The translations under genes and the position numbers were made by a program. 64,000 nt of DNA from Ancalomicrobiaceae bacterium S20 (GTDB lineage Bacteria; Pseudomonadota; Alphaproteobacteria; Rhizobiales; Ancalomicrobiaceae): contig CP158568.1 of assembly GCA_040269895.1 (NCBI GenBank), positions 1,178,001 through 1,242,000 of the forward strand, read 5' to 3'. Positions 27,201 to 37,189 of the stretch are shown piece after piece. The stretch's first letter is position 1, and every line of letters begins with the position of its first letter. The notes under the pieces are model-generated. The model saw only the letters and a program-made list of their open reading frames with translations, searched no databases and was not told where the DNA came from.

Positions 27201-30200
27201 CTGCCGCCGCCGGTCGCGGTCGCCGCCTTGAGCGACGGCGCGTCGAGCGCGGATGCGCCCTGGATGCGGTCGGGTCCGGTCGCGAGCTTGAGGCCAGGGA
27301 ACGCCGCTTCGAAGTCCGCCGCGAAGCTCTGGAGCGACCGGGTGTCGGTGGTCGCCGTCGCCGCGAAAGGCTGTGCCGGGACGGCCGTCCAGTTCGACAC
27401 GACGCCCGGCGCGTTGAGGAAGCCGGGCGCGACGCAGTCGGGATCGCGGCTGAGCGTCAGCATCACACCGAGGTCGAGGATCGCCGGCGCATAGGCCGCG
27501 GTCACCGTGGCATCGATGGCGAGCGCCAGGGGCGGGGCGAACAGCGTTCGCGGCTTCGGCGTCAGGTTCGCGGCCGCATCGCCCACCTCGGCGACCGAAA
27601 CCGGCGTGCCGGAGCGCGATGCGTTGATGCGCGCGGTGAGGAGCGCGAAGGTGTCGTTCGGCCGGATGTCGACCGTCGTGCCGTCGACCTCGATCTGGCC
27701 GCTCGACGGCAGCAGAGCGGGCAGGGTTGCGCAGGCTGCCGCCAGCGTGCCGGTGTCGAAGCCGTACTTCGCCGCGACCGCGGCCCAGGTCGCGGTGCCG
27801 TCGGTCGCGGGCGGCGGCGTGACCACCGCCGCGCGGGGCGCGAGAATACCCTGCAAGTCGGCTGCCGCGGTCGAGAACGCCGCAACGTCGAGCCCGAGCG
27901 CGGCCGCGACGCTGGCGATCGTCGAGGCCGGCGTCGGCGTGACGGTCCGGCCGTTCAAGCTGATCGGCGTGCCGTTGAACAGGCCCGGAACCGCGGCGTC
28001 GCGCTCGCCGAGCGCGGCGACCGACCAGCCGGGGAACTTGTTCGCGATCGATCCCAGCGTGTCGGATTGCTGGATCGCATAGAGGGCGGTCGCAAGACCG
28101 CCAACATCGGCGACGAACGGGATCGCCAAGGCGGCGTCGGCGACGAAGGCGAGGCCCTTGTTGTCGGCGAGAATGGCGCCCGCCGTCGTGCCGTTCGCGA
28201 GTGCGAGGCTTGACAGCGTGTCGCCGAGCGCGATCGCGATGGTCTCATCGGCGACGAACAGGGCCGTCCCGATCGGCCACAGGCCGGGGACTTCGGCGTT
28301 GCCGAGCAGCATCTGCTCGGCCGGCGTGCCCGATTGGCCGGGCGGCGGGCCGAAGTCCTGCGCCAGCGAGGCGAGCGTGTCGAGCGTATCGACCGTGATC
28401 ACGCTTGCGACCGTGAGCCTGGCTGCGGCCGGGAAGAGACCGTCGAGATACTGGTTCGCGACGGCGGTCTCGATCACCGTGACCGGGGCGCCGGTCGCCG
28501 TGCTGAACGCCGCCGCCGCGTCCGTCAGCGTCTGGCCCTCGGCGACCGTGAAGGTGGCGCTGCCGTAGCCCAGCGTGAGGCCGGTCGTGAGCGGGACCTT
28601 CGCATTGCTGGTCGCGAGGCCCGGCACGCCGCCGGGGCCGTCGGGCATCTGACTGCCGACCTGCTGCGCGATGGCCGATAGCGACGGACTGCTCGTGGTC
28701 GGGACGGTGTAGACGCGGTCCGCGGTCGCGACCAGTACGCCGCCGGCGAGCGGCACGGCGCTGTTCCGGTCGGCGAGTTGCGCCACGGTGATCGGGATCC
28801 GCGAGCGCGTCGCAATTGCCTGCGCCGTGTCGCCCGATCCGGTCACGTAGTCGTAGGGGACGCTCAGCGCCGCGCCCTGGCCCCACAACAGATCGGCGCG
28901 CGCGAAGGCGTTGATCTTGCCGAGGCTCGCGAGGGGGACGTCGAAACCGGTCTGCGGATCGGTCAACGCGGCCAGATCGGCGAAGCTGGTGCCGGGGCCG
29001 AGCGTGACGATCTCCGGATAGAGCGTCGATGCCCCGGTCAGGAACACGTAGGCCGCGTTGGCGACGCCGAGCAGGGCCTGCCGGGCCGCGAGCCCGACCG
29101 CGGCCGGGTCGCTCAAGGCACCGAGCGAGGTCGTGATGCAGCCGGTGACGTCGCTCTGCTGCAGCTGGTAGGACGCGGTCTGATACTGCAGCGCCGCCTT
29201 GCCGGCGCGCTTTGCCGCCGCCGTCGGATCCTTCGGGCTCGGTACGCCGGCGGGCATGTCGAGGGCTGCGTCGTCGGGCAGGAACTGGCCCGCGGCAACG
29301 GTCATCGCGACATGGAGATTGCCGGCATCGGCCGCTGCGAAGCGGTAGGACAAGGTCGCGGACGGCCAGGACGACGGCGACGACACCGGGTCCGTGTAGC
29401 CCACGGCCTGTTGGAGCGGAGGCAGCACGGAATTCAGCGTGCGGTTGCCGAGCACGTCCTGGAGCGCGAGCTCGATCGTGGCGCTCGCGCCCTTGCCGAT
29501 GCCGGCATAGGGGTTCGACGCCGGCGGCGGCAGTCCGAGGCAGTCGATCGCGTCGTTGTGCTTCGCGAAGGCGACCAGCGAGAAGACCTGCTGGTAGCTC
29601 CACGGGGTGCCGACAGGCGCGTCCGCCGGGGTGGTCGGGCCGGCCGGCAGGCCCTCGTTGCTCTCCCCGTAGGCCGCGGTCGTCGCGAGCTGGAAGCCGA
29701 GCAGGTTGAACAGCGTGCCGAGCGCCTGCTGCGGCGTCTCGGCCGCGGGGTCGGTCGCCTGCGGGTCGTTGCGTGCGACCGTGAAGCCGATGTTGCCGGG
29801 CGGCAGGTTGGCGCCGAGCACGAGGAGATCGTCGTCGACGGCGATCGTCGTGCCGGCGGCCAGGATCGCCGCATCGGCATTGTCCTGAGCGAGCGTCGAC
29901 AGATCGACCGAATGGGCGCGGGCGACGCTCGCGAACGTATCGTTCGCCCGGATCGTGTAGGCGGGCTGGCCGGGGATGGTCATGGTCGCCCCGACCGCGA
30001 GCAGCGGCGTCGCGTTCTCGTTCAGCGCGGCGAGCGACTGCGGATCGAGGAAATCGTAGAGCGCCGCGATCGACGCCAGCGTGTCGCCGGCCGCCACGAT
30101 ACGCACCGGGCTTCCGGCGAGTTGCAGCAGCGCGGCGGGCTGGAGCAGGCCGGTCTGGTTGCCGATCTGCTGCCCGAGCGCCGCCGGCGTGAGGCCCGCG

Positions 30201-33200
30201 CGCAAGGCCAGCGCCCCGAACGTATCGGCCGGCAGCACGGTCTGGCCCGCGGCCTGCGCGCCGGGAACCATCGTGCCGAGGATCGTCTGGTTGATCGAGC
30301 ACAGGGCGCCGGCGTCGAGGCCGAGATAGCCGTAGGCCGCGGCGATCGAGGCGAGCGTGTCGCCGGCGGCGATCGTGTGCGTCACCGCCTGGAAGGCGAG
30401 ACTGTACGCGCTCGCATCGACGGCCTCGCCGACCAGCAGACCATTGTTGAACGACCGGGCGAGCGGATCGCCCGCCGCCTGATCGTCCAGCACAACGACG
30501 ATCTGGATCGTCGCCTGCTGGCCGACCGAGAACAGCGTGCCGGGCAGGCCGAGCTGTCCGTCCTGAAGGGCGTAGTTCAGATAGTAGCCGCCGGTCTTCA
30601 CGACGCTCAGTTCCCACAGCATCTGCAGGAACCCGAGCCCATCGGCCGGCTCGAGCGTTGCGATCGGCGCCTCGGTGAGCGTCGTGTTGCGAACCGCGAG
30701 CCGCCGGCCGGTCGCGCTCACCGTCTCCGCGCCATGGCTCTCGGTGGAGAGATTGGTCTTGATCAGGAAGGTCTCGGCGCGGTTCAGCGCGTCGGAGACC
30801 ACCGTTCCCTCGGCGTCGACGGAGGACTGATCGGGGTAGGCGAGGTAGATCGTCGGCGTCGTCCCGCTGCTCTGGACGTGGCTCCACAGGGCGAGCAGCC
30901 GCGCCGTGCCTGCCTGATCCGCGCCGAGCACGACGTAGGTGCCCTCGGCCGCGTTCGGCGGGATCTCGACGTCGATGTCGATGATGGTCGTCCACCGCGT
31001 CGCCGACAGCGTGGCGTAGGTGACCGAACCGTCGGCCTGCGTGGTCCCGATCGCCGCCTGATAGGGCAGGCTGCCGGTCGCGCTCGCCGCCAAGGCGTCG
31101 TTCAGGGCGTTCGGGATCGACCAGATCGTGGTCTTCGAGAGCTTCTGCTGGGCGGGCGTGAGGCCCGCCGGGACGTCGGGCGAATTCCATGCGATCAGCG
31201 ACGACGGCGGTTGCCGATCGGGACTGTAGGCATAGATCGGCGTCGGCTGGATCGATGTGATGCCGTTGTCGAGCGTGAGCGTCTCGAAGGCTTCGATCCG
31301 TGCGATCTCGTCGGCGTCGAGCGGCATGACCAGCGTGCCGCCCGGCAGCGACAGCCAGGCCGGATCGCCGTTGAGGGAGAGCGTGAAGCCGTAGTTCGGC
31401 GCGAGAGGCACGGTGACCGGGGACTCCTGTCCGATCAGCGCATAGAGCGGATAGGCCGTGTCCGGCGACGGGGCCGGCTCGCCGGCGAACTGGGGCGCCG
31501 GCAGACGCAGCCCGTTCAGCATGAAGCGCGACGTCATGTTGAGCGCGTCGGTGAACGATCCCGAGGTCGCCATCGCGTCGACCAGCGCCTGGAAGTTCAT
31601 GCCCGGAATGGCTTTGACCTCGAGCGTCACGCCGTCGGCGTCGAACAGGCCCGGGGTCAGGGCGATGCGCGCAGCGAGTTGATCGATCGACAGGTCGTAG
31701 TTCGACGCGATCGAGCCGAAGCTGTCGCCGGCGGTGATCGTGTGCCGGACATCGGCGACCGTCAGCGCGGCGCGCGGCGCGAGCAGCGTCGTCTGGCTCC
31801 AGACGTCGCCGGGCAGGGCCGCGAGCGTCGCGAGCGGGACGCCATACTGGCGGGTCAGGTTCGCGAGCGAACTGAAATAGGGGACGGTGATCCAGGTGCC
31901 GGCCGCCAGCGCCTTGTCGGCATCAAGGCCGCCATTCCATTGCTGCAGGCTCTGAACGGCCGCCTTCTGCGTCGCCGGATCGGCCGCGAAATAGGTTTCG
32001 GCGATCGATGTCAGCGTGTCGCCCTGGCGGGCGGTGTAGGTGAAGAGATAGCTCGCGCTCGTCACCGGCGACACGGCCGGCAGGACCGCGGCCTGCCCGG
32101 CGGTGAGCGCGATCCGCGGATTGTTGTCGAGCAGCGCGGCCAGCGTCGCGGCCGGATAGGTCGTCGCGATCTTGGCGACCGTGTCGCCGGGCTGCGTCAC
32201 ATAATCGGCGTTTGCCTTGTCGGGGACCGGGATCGACAGCGTCTGGCCCGAAACCAGCACCAGCCCCGGGTTGGCCTTGTCGAAGGCTTCCGGATCGATC
32301 GGCGTCGCCTGGCCGTACCAGTAGGCGAGGAGCCCCTGGAAGGAGTCGCCGTCGCGGGTCGTGGTCGCGAGCGTGCCGAGCGGGATCGTCTGGCCGGCGG
32401 CGAGCAGGGTCTGGCTCTCGGCATTCGCCGTCATCAGGTCGAGCAGTGGCACGCCGAAGCGGCTTGCCAGCGCCGCGAGCGAGTCGGTGCTCTGCGCGGT
32501 GAGGTCGATTTCGCCGAGCGACAGCGCGGTGCCTGTCTGGAGGATCGTGGCATCGCCCTGGTTGGCGACGACAAGGCCGGTGACCGTCAGCGCGAGCGGG
32601 ATCAGCAGCACGGTGCCGGCGGGCAGGGTCTGGAACGACACGGCCGGATTGGCCGCCTCCAGTGCCGCGACCGAGATGCCGTAGGCCTGCGCGATCGACG
32701 CGGCCGTCTCGCCCTGCAGGACGTCGTGGAGCACGCGGGTTCCGGGAATGGCGAGCTTGGTGCCGGGCTGCAGCGCGCCGAAGTCGACCGATGGGTTGGC
32801 CTGTTCGATCTCGGTCGCTCCGAGGCCGAAGCAGGCGGACAGACCGGCGAGTGAATCGCCGGCGATCGTGGTGTAGGTCACCGCCGTGGCGGGCACGAAC
32901 ACGGTCTCGCCGGGGCTCGGTGCCGCGACGGCGTATTGGGGGTTGGCGTCGACGAGCGCACTTGCGGTCAGGCCGAACAGCGCGGCGATGCCGTCCAGCG
33001 TATCGCCGGCGCGGACCGTGTAATCGTTGTTGAAGCGATTGACGACGCTGGTCGGGGTGGCTGCGCCGACCTCGGTCTTCGACAGCGCGAGGTCGTAATC
33101 GCCGAGCAGCGTCGTGGCGGTCTGGACCAGATTCTGGCACAGCATCAGGAAGTAGTAGCGGAACACGAAGACCGCCAGCGTGTCTTCTTCCGGCGCTGCC

Positions 33201-36200
33201 GCCTTCAGGGCGGACGTGTCGCGCGCCGCGAACTCAGCCGCCAGCGAGGCGAAATAGGCCTGGATCTGTTCCTCGTAATTCCCGACCGGCCGCCGGTCGG
33301 CCCAGAACTGGATCGAATAGCCCGGCACGCTCATCTCGATCTCGGGCGGGATCGGCAGGATCGCGGCCGGAATCTCGCTGCTGTCCGGACCGGTCGGCCG
33401 CGGCGTGATCTCGAACACGATGCCGTTGGACGTGAAGACGGTCTGAAGGGCCTGATACGAGAACACCGCGTCGGCGACGCCCGGCTGCTTCAGGGCGTCC
33501 TCGACCTCGGAGAGCAGCGCGGCGGAGACCGACGGGTGCGCATGGCCGAGCGCGTCGACGACCCACTCGAGCAGGAAGCTCATCAGCACGTTGGCGCCGA
33601 AGCTCGGGTCGCTCGACGTCTCGATTCCCGTCAGCAGCGCCATCACCGGCCCGTCGGTGCCGGTCTCCGCCGGCCCGCCCGGGAACCCGAAGTCGGTGTC
33701 GAGGGCCTGCGATATCAAGGGGACGGCGGTGACCGCGACCGTGGTCGTGGCGGCCGTCAGACGGGCTGTGGCGCTGAAGCGGCTCTGGCGATGCAGCAGC
33801 GGGCCGCGGCGCGCCAGCGACCGGGCGGGGCGGGCGCGCATGCGGGCGTAGGGCGGATGGCGCAGCAGTGCCGACGGCCGGCTGGCGCGGAACTGGTTGC
33901 TGCCGAGCGTCGGCGATTGGCCGGTGTTGTCGACGATCCAGGGTGTGGCCTGGTCCGAGCCGATCGTGAAGCTCTCCGTGATCGTGGCGCTGAAGTGGAA
34001 CGAGATGCGCACGAACAGGATCTTGATGCTGACCTTGACGGTCACGCCGGCGCTGATCGCGATCAGCACCGACTTGTAGCTCTGCGCGTCGAGCGTTACC
34101 GAGGCGTAGACCGTGAGGCTGACGCTCGCCTGGATGATGCCGAAGTCGACGGTGGCATAGACGATGCCGACCACGGCGACCGTGCCGGTGATGCGGAAGA
34201 AGCGTTCCGACGGCAGGTTCTGCTGGGCCGGATTGAACCAGGCCAGCACACCTTGCAGCATGCCACCGACCGTGATGCTGATCCCGCCCGACAGAATGCC
34301 GATCGAGATCGTCTTGCCGACGCCGACCTGCAGCGCGAAGCCCAGTTCGAGCACCGGGCTGAACGAGCCGTTGGTGATCTTGGGCACCGAGGTCGAGGTC
34401 TGACCGTCGAGCAGCGCGAAGTAGAAGCCGCCGTAGCCGATGAACGGGAACACCTGCACCGAGAACGACCGCGAGAAGTCGGTCAGGCTCGGCGGGAAGC
34501 CCGCGTCGATCCGGAAGTTGCCGTTCGTGTAGATGTCGATCGTGATGACCGGCAGCGTGATCGAAACCTCGCCGAACTCCAGATGCCGCATCGCGTCCGG
34601 CAGCGTGAGCTCGATGTGGAAGACGCCGAGATTGTCGGCGATCTTGCGATAGAGGATCTCGAACTTGAGCCCGGCGAAGATGCCGGCCTTGGCGCCGGAC
34701 AGCTTGATCAGCAGGCCGTAGAGGTTCGGATCGTTGAAGATCACGCTGAGATCGACCGTCGACATCGCGGTGAAGCGCGTGCCGATCAGCCAGGAACTGC
34801 CGGCGTCGTAGGTCAGTCCGGGCAGCTGCGTCGCCGGATTCTGGGTCGGGTTGCCGGTCGGCACCATCGCCTTCTCGAGCGCCGTGATCACGCCTTCCAT
34901 CGTCTTCGGCATCTCGCCGCGCAAGGTCATGTGCTGGCCGAGGCCGAGGTATTCGAGGTCGAAGACCTGCGTTCCCGAGCCCGGCACGACCGGCGGTGCT
35001 TCGTTGAGCGGATCCCATGTCAGCGGGTTCGCACCGTTCTTGCCGTAGTCCTGACCGAGGAAGTTGCCCGTCAGTTGCAGGCTGAACTTCGCCGCGCCGT
35101 ACTGGCGCGTGTAGACGAGCTTGAAGTTCTCGATGTCGATGAACCCGAGGTTCGTCGACATGGCGATGTCGACCTCGATCACCTTGGTGTTGAGGTGGAC
35201 TTTGACGGTGAGGTTGGGCAGCCCGATCTTCTGCAGCAGATCCCAGGGCGACGACAGGCTGATCGCCTTGCCGGGCTCCGCGAAGGACAGGAGGAAGATG
35301 AACAGGTCGCCGACCGTGCTGTTGTCCAGGCTGATCGCGACATAAGGGTCGGTCGCGTCCTTGTGGTAGGTGATCGTCAGCTGCCGATAGGAGAACGAGA
35401 TGTCGGTGGTGGTCGGGCTGAAGACGTAGGAGACCTTGAGGATCAGGTTGTTGATGTCGAGTTCGCCGATCACCGCGCCCGAATAGGTCACCGGGCCGTT
35501 CGCGCTGGCGCGGTGCGACTGCAGGCTGAAGTCGCCGGTGATCGTGACCGGCAGGATGTCCATGACCCATTGGACCCGGGCCTGGAGGGCATAGGTGCTC
35601 TGGGAGGAATCGAACGTGCAGGAGAGCGCCAGCAGGTTGATCTGCGGCAGGGCCTGGCACGGGAACGGCAGCAGCGCCTTGACGATGTCGGTCAGGTTGA
35701 CGGACTCGGCATTCAGGCTGCCGTTGAAGATCCAGCCGCCGCTGCTCGACGTGGTCATGGCCGAGATCCGCAAGGGCAGGCCGAGGAACACGACGTCGGC
35801 GGCGATCGCGACCGATGAGGTCGACGAGGTCTGGTTGACCGACAGGTAGAGGTTCTGCAGCGCGATGGCGGTCACGCCCGGCACCAGGGCGATCGACCAG
35901 CCGTCGGAGGCCTGGATCGCGCCGTCGAACCGATAGGTCATGTCGTAGGGCGACAGCGTCAGGCTGAGCGTCTCGACCGTCAGTCCGCTCTGCGGCAACG
36001 CCGGCAGTCCGGGAATGATGCCGATCAGTTCGCTGACGTCGAACGTCGCGGCGTTGTAGGCCTGGATGGTACCGCCCGGCAGCGCGAAGGTGGTGGTGCA
36101 GCCGAGGTTGGATTTGCCGTTGAGCTCGAAGGTGCCGCGGAAAACGACCGAGAACTGGTTTGGAAGGTCGAGCCAGAACGTCACCGCGATGCCGGTGAGG

Positions 36201-37189
36201 TCGGCGAGATTGAGCGGCAGCAGGGGGATGGTCGTCTTCGCCGAGACGGTGATGCTCGTGAAGGCGGTCACGCTGCCGTTCGCGGTGAGACCGACCCGCA
36301 CCGAGGTCAGGGCGAACACGTTGCCGATCGGAAACCGGCTCGGCACGAGATTGGCCAGTTGCTGGCCGAGGAACAGCGGCGCCAGTTGCGACAGGTCGGT
36401 CACCGACGCCGAATAGGCGCTGGTCTCGAAGGTCGGGCTGAACGGGGTCGCCAGCGGCAGGGCGAGCGTGAGCGGAATGGTGCCGTCGCCGAGGCCGTCG
36501 ACGTGGATTTCGCCCAGGACCGCGCCGGAGCCGCCCGTCGTCGCGTTCGACGCGAGCGTGTAGGCGAGGCGCAGCGGCAGCAGGCCGGCTTCCACGGTCG
36601 CGGTCTGCCAGCCGGTGGCGAACTGGAACGTCGGCGGGACCGTGTCGGGGGCGCTCCAGCCGGTGATCGGACCGGCGAGGCTGCCCGGGGTCTTGCTCCA
36701 GAGCCCGGCGATCGTCGGATCGGGAACGGGAACGCCGCTGAACGCCATGGTCGGGCCGGCGGTCGCGGAGGCCACATCGAGCACGGCGGTGCTGAAGATC
36801 TGCGCGCCGGCGGCGTTCTCCGGATCGGTGACGAGGCTCGGAAACGCGCGCGCCAGCACGGCGCCGGACGGCAGATCGACCGCCACCGCGAGCTCCGCCA
36901 CGCCCTGGGCATCGACCGTGAAGGTCGCCGTCACGGTCGTATCGGAGAACACGCGCACGACCGTCGTCGCGGCGACGATCGTGCCGGACATGGTGATCGC
37001 CGTGTCGGTCACCAGGAAGTGGTCGATCGCGACGACCAGTTGCTTCAGCGGGAACAGGACCGGGTCGCCGAGCAGCGCCGTGATCGGTGCCGAGCCGAGC
37101 TGGTTGTCGGCCGGCAGATCGAGCTTGGTGTCGTCCCGGCTCAGGTAGCCGTCGGCATAGAGGGCGGCGAGCAGGTCCTGGAGGGTCAT
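24224..37189 (-). CDS. Giant LysM-array protein, 4321 residues
   Basis: One uninterrupted frame of 12,966 bases. Residues 1 to about 1075 are beta-rich with alternating hydrophobic residues. Residues about 1100-1137 are an Arg-rich linker (RMRARPARSLARRG). Residues about 1385-3690 hold some 25 LysM-like modules in three blocks separated by other domains. The clearest are YTVRAGDTLDGIAALFG, HTIAAGDTLASIAAAYG, YTARQGDTLTSIAETYF and YAIQQSDTLGSIANKFP. Residues about 3700-4321 form a distinct C-terminal region with no recognised domain. LysM modules bind GlcNAc-containing glycans such as peptidoglycan or chitin. There is no signal peptide or autotransporter barrel, so the export route is unknown. 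The ATG at 37189 overlaps the preceding gene by 4 bases. It is the last gene of the seven-gene operon. Confidence 0.85.
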   Translation of the reverse strand: MTLQDLLAALYADGYLSRDDTKLDLPADNQLGSAPITALLGDPVLFPLKQLVVAIDHFLVTDTAITMSGTIVAATTVVRVFSDTTVTATFTVDAQGVAELAVAVDLPSGAVLARAFPSLVTDPENAAGAQIFSTAVLDVASATAGPTMAFSGVPVPDPTIAGLWSKTPGSLAGPITGWSAPDTVPPTFQFATGWQTATVEAGLLPLRLAYTLASNATTGGSGAVLGEIHVDGLGDGTIPLTLALPLATPFSPTFETSAYSASVTDLSQLAPLFLGQQLANLVPSRFPIGNVFALTSVRVGLTANGSVTAFTSITVSAKTTIPLLPLNLADLTGIAVTFWLDLPNQFSVVFRGTFELNGKSNLGCTTTFALPGGTIQAYNAATFDVSELIGIIPGLPALPQSGLTVETLSLTLSPYDMTYRFDGAIQASDGWSIALVPGVTAIALQNLYLSVNQTSSTSSVAIAADVVFLGLPLRISAMTTSSSGGWIFNGSLNAESVNLTDIVKALLPFPCQALPQINLLALSCTFDSSQSTYALQARVQWVMDILPVTITGDFSLQSHRASANGPVTYSGAVIGELDINNLILKVSYVFSPTTTDISFSYRQLTITYHKDATDPYVAISLDNSTVGDLFIFLLSFAEPGKAISLSSPWDLLQKIGLPNLTVKVHLNTKVIEVDIAMSTNLGFIDIENFKLVYTRQYGAAKFSLQLTGNFLGQDYGKNGANPLTWDPLNEAPPVVPGSGTQVFDLEYLGLGQHMTLRGEMPKTMEGVITALEKAMVPTGNPTQNPATQLPGLTYDAGSSWLIGTRFTAMSTVDLSVIFNDPNLYGLLIKLSGAKAGIFAGLKFEILYRKIADNLGVFHIELTLPDAMRHLEFGEVSITLPVITIDIYTNGNFRIDAGFPPSLTDFSRSFSVQVFPFIGYGGFYFALLDGQTSTSVPKITNGSFSPVLELGFALQVGVGKTISIGILSGGISITVGGMLQGVLAWFNPAQQNLPSERFFRITGTVAVVGIVYATVDFGIIQASVSLTVYASVTLDAQSYKSVLIAISAGVTVKVSIKILFVRISFHFSATITESFTIGSDQATPWIVDNTGQSPTLGSNQFRASRPSALLRHPPYARMRARPARSLARRGPLLHRQSRFSATARLTAATTTVAVTAVPLISQALDTDFGFPGGPAETGTDGPVMALLTGIETSSDPSFGANVLMSFLLEWVVDALGHAHPSVSAALLSEVEDALKQPGVADAVFSYQALQTVFTSNGIVFEITPRPTGPDSSEIPAAILPIPPEIEMSVPGYSIQFWADRRPVGNYEEQIQAYFASLAAEFAARDTSALKAAAPEEDTLAVFVFRYYFLMLCQNLVQTATTLLGDYDLALSKTEVGAATPTSVVNRFNNDYTVRAGDTLDGIAALFGLTASALVDANPQYAVAAPSPGETVFVPATAVTYTTIAGDSLAGLSACFGLGATEIEQANPSVDFGALQPGTKLAIPGTRVLHDVLQGETAASIAQAYGISVAALEAANPAVSFQTLPAGTVLLIPLALTVTGLVVANQGDATILQTGTALSLGEIDLTAQSTDSLAALASRFGVPLLDLMTANAESQTLLAAGQTIPLGTLATTTRDGDSFQGLLAYWYGQATPIDPEAFDKANPGLVLVSGQTLSIPVPDKANADYVTQPGDTVAKIATTYPAATLAALLDNNPRIALTAGQAAVLPAVSPVTSASYLFTYTARQGDTLTSIAETYFAADPATQKAAVQSLQQWNGGLDADKALAAGTWITVPYFSSLANLTRQYGVPLATLAALPGDVWSQTTLLAPRAALTVADVRHTITAGDSFGSIASNYDLSIDQLAARIALTPGLFDADGVTLEVKAIPGMNFQALVDAMATSGSFTDALNMTSRFMLNGLRLPAPQFAGEPAPSPDTAYPLYALIGQESPVTVPLAPNYGFTLSLNGDPAWLSLPGGTLVMPLDADEIARIEAFETLTLDNGITSIQPTPIYAYSPDRQPPSSLIAWNSPDVPAGLTPAQQKLSKTTIWSIPNALNDALAASATGSLPYQAAIGTTQADGSVTYATLSATRWTTIIDIDVEIPPNAAEGTYVVLGADQAGTARLLALWSHVQSSGTTPTIYLAYPDQSSVDAEGTVVSDALNRAETFLIKTNLSTESHGAETVSATGRRLAVRNTTLTEAPIATLEPADGLGFLQMLWELSVVKTGGYYLNYALQDGQLGLPGTLFSVGQQATIQIVVVLDDQAAGDPLARSFNNGLLVGEAVDASAYSLAFQAVTHTIAAGDTLASIAAAYGYLGLDAGALCSINQTILGTMVPGAQAAGQTVLPADTFGALALRAGLTPAALGQQIGNQTGLLQPAALLQLAGSPVRIVAAGDTLASIAALYDFLDPQSLAALNENATPLLAVGATMTIPGQPAYTIRANDTFASVARAHSVDLSTLAQDNADAAILAAGTTIAVDDDLLVLGANLPPGNIGFTVARNDPQATDPAAETPQQALGTLFNLLGFQLATTAAYGESNEGLPAGPTTPADAPVGTPWSYQQVFSLVAFAKHNDAIDCLGLPPPASNPYAGIGKGASATIELALQDVLGNRTLNSVLPPLQQAVGYTDPVSSPSSWPSATLSYRFAAADAGNLHVAMTVAAGQFLPDDAALDMPAGVPSPKDPTAAAKRAGKAALQYQTASYQLQQSDVTGCITTSLGALSDPAAVGLAARQALLGVANAAYVFLTGASTLYPEIVTLGPGTSFADLAALTDPQTGFDVPLASLGKINAFARADLLWGQGAALSVPYDYVTGSGDTAQAIATRSRIPITVAQLADRNSAVPLAGGVLVATADRVYTVPTTSSPSLSAIAQQVGSQMPDGPGGVPGLATSNAKVPLTTGLTLGYGSATFTVAEGQTLTDAAAAFSTATGAPVTVIETAVANQYLDGLFPAAARLTVASVITVDTLDTLASLAQDFGPPPGQSGTPAEQMLLGNAEVPGLWPIGTALFVADETIAIALGDTLSSLALANGTTAGAILADNKGLAFVADAALAIPFVADVGGLATALYAIQQSDTLGSIANKFPGWSVAALGERDAAVPGLFNGTPISLNGRTVTPTPASTIASVAAALGLDVAAFSTAAADLQGILAPRAAVVTPPPATDGTATWAAVAAKYGFDTGTLAAACATLPALLPSSGQIEVDGTTVDIRPNDTFALLTARINASRSGTPVSVAEVGDAAANLTPKPRTLFAPPLALAIDATVTAAYAPAILDLGVMLTLSRDPDCVAPGFLNAPGVVSNWTAVPAQPFAATATTDTRSLQSFAADFEAAFPGLKLATGPDRIQGASALDAPSLKAATATGGGSTGAGGKTLWVVNFSETGTGFTYDVQSNLRYFAIPPLTTKAWDGNRIAVPSYDSSSGLTWPANQTRDFRSADPDQWNQSFLAAVDLMLSPAYAVPAATDAVTAASVAQIIAAKANIAAGQAGTVQPIVAGDDDGLGEAIEAMQQQLLVTLSSAYSVQTLVQTDVTVKGGGASGDPANQPNLSGKIVVGTLTTPADIDQPQGWVDPAHPFAPLAAMAGVSVVYLAEVIADMPSIIRPSLTATANGKSTTTLASDTVATLAGKLGTTVATLAETMTLSASDPSLFLGATAINVTAFRVPKDLGTVTLAAGWMDTDIPGLLLANADRTGFFAPGSTVTLGTVSDTPAATDTLTAIAARFGGMDAFARAIGAVDAGSEAGSYQLNPNDPPHGLQVVPQLGFTTAKAPLSSTASKLTSLLSVKDPAIQKSAILSLDYQVNQVEFDIHSVAGIQGYKSSSWLSFIIPLADAPATDGDIGTVQVPIPLRGYPNPALISGQSATPPATSDDPTKTLAQWNYDFTVDRQFAAQDELTLSILFNQNSTDSNAAADTPKTIAVIQALAAFSVVWPAISADLSRVPDIQGGTAGPTERKAIAALAELTRLVEAAWVQSRQLAMVRGLPQRTYDYRMSLLSQGAPPYYTTVILERKGQTIDFATPPDDFLFQYQATAADIAALNGGTVPAGLATLFAANGFGLGTETNLTLKTPGSPATNTDWLLFDENGEQSFGGVSVVAPQTYRLLQQNTDKAPYAVQVWRQLLWPGVQYAGTWLGGLQMGTRLSFDLPDETAYLASPLSLSFDYFRLNALLLQDAWGSSYISRNANLLQGQTINPAFVYKTPPAMFPTQITPLIVRSSPEPMSSQAGQTLAEALSAFFETLLAAQTAVLPGSKRDMRIGVSYWQSADGTSDPTKTPLAYRNPLVLLPVYAFDVSTDWQLTDGSFCEKLAATIQANAVAMGISATAPAQWVMDVLVYTYADPDMSQPAAAQALLNLQNLTHPV
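26110..33030 (-). repeat. Array of about 25 degenerate LysM-like modules within the giant gene
   Basis: Modules share a pattern of xxVxxGDTLxSIAxxYG, then a helix with AAN/DN, then a strand with AG-x-x-I-x-IP. Block 1 (about nt 33030-31620) has nine, block 2 (30385-29820) four, block 3 (29010-27600) about ten, with two more near 26460-26400 and 26190-26110. Around nine are close to consensus and the rest are diverged, for example LPADTFGALALRAG and PTPASTIASVAAALG. The DNA is not an exact repeat, so this is an old, diversified array. Counts were made by eye. Confidence 0.75.

Noticed and set aside
28778-32854. Long plus-strand open frame opposite the giant LysM gene
   Set aside because: Its translation is low-complexity Arg/Gly/Asp/Val-rich, the usual antisense mirror of a GC-rich gene. 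The minus-strand frame has clear LysM motifs and operon-style junctions.
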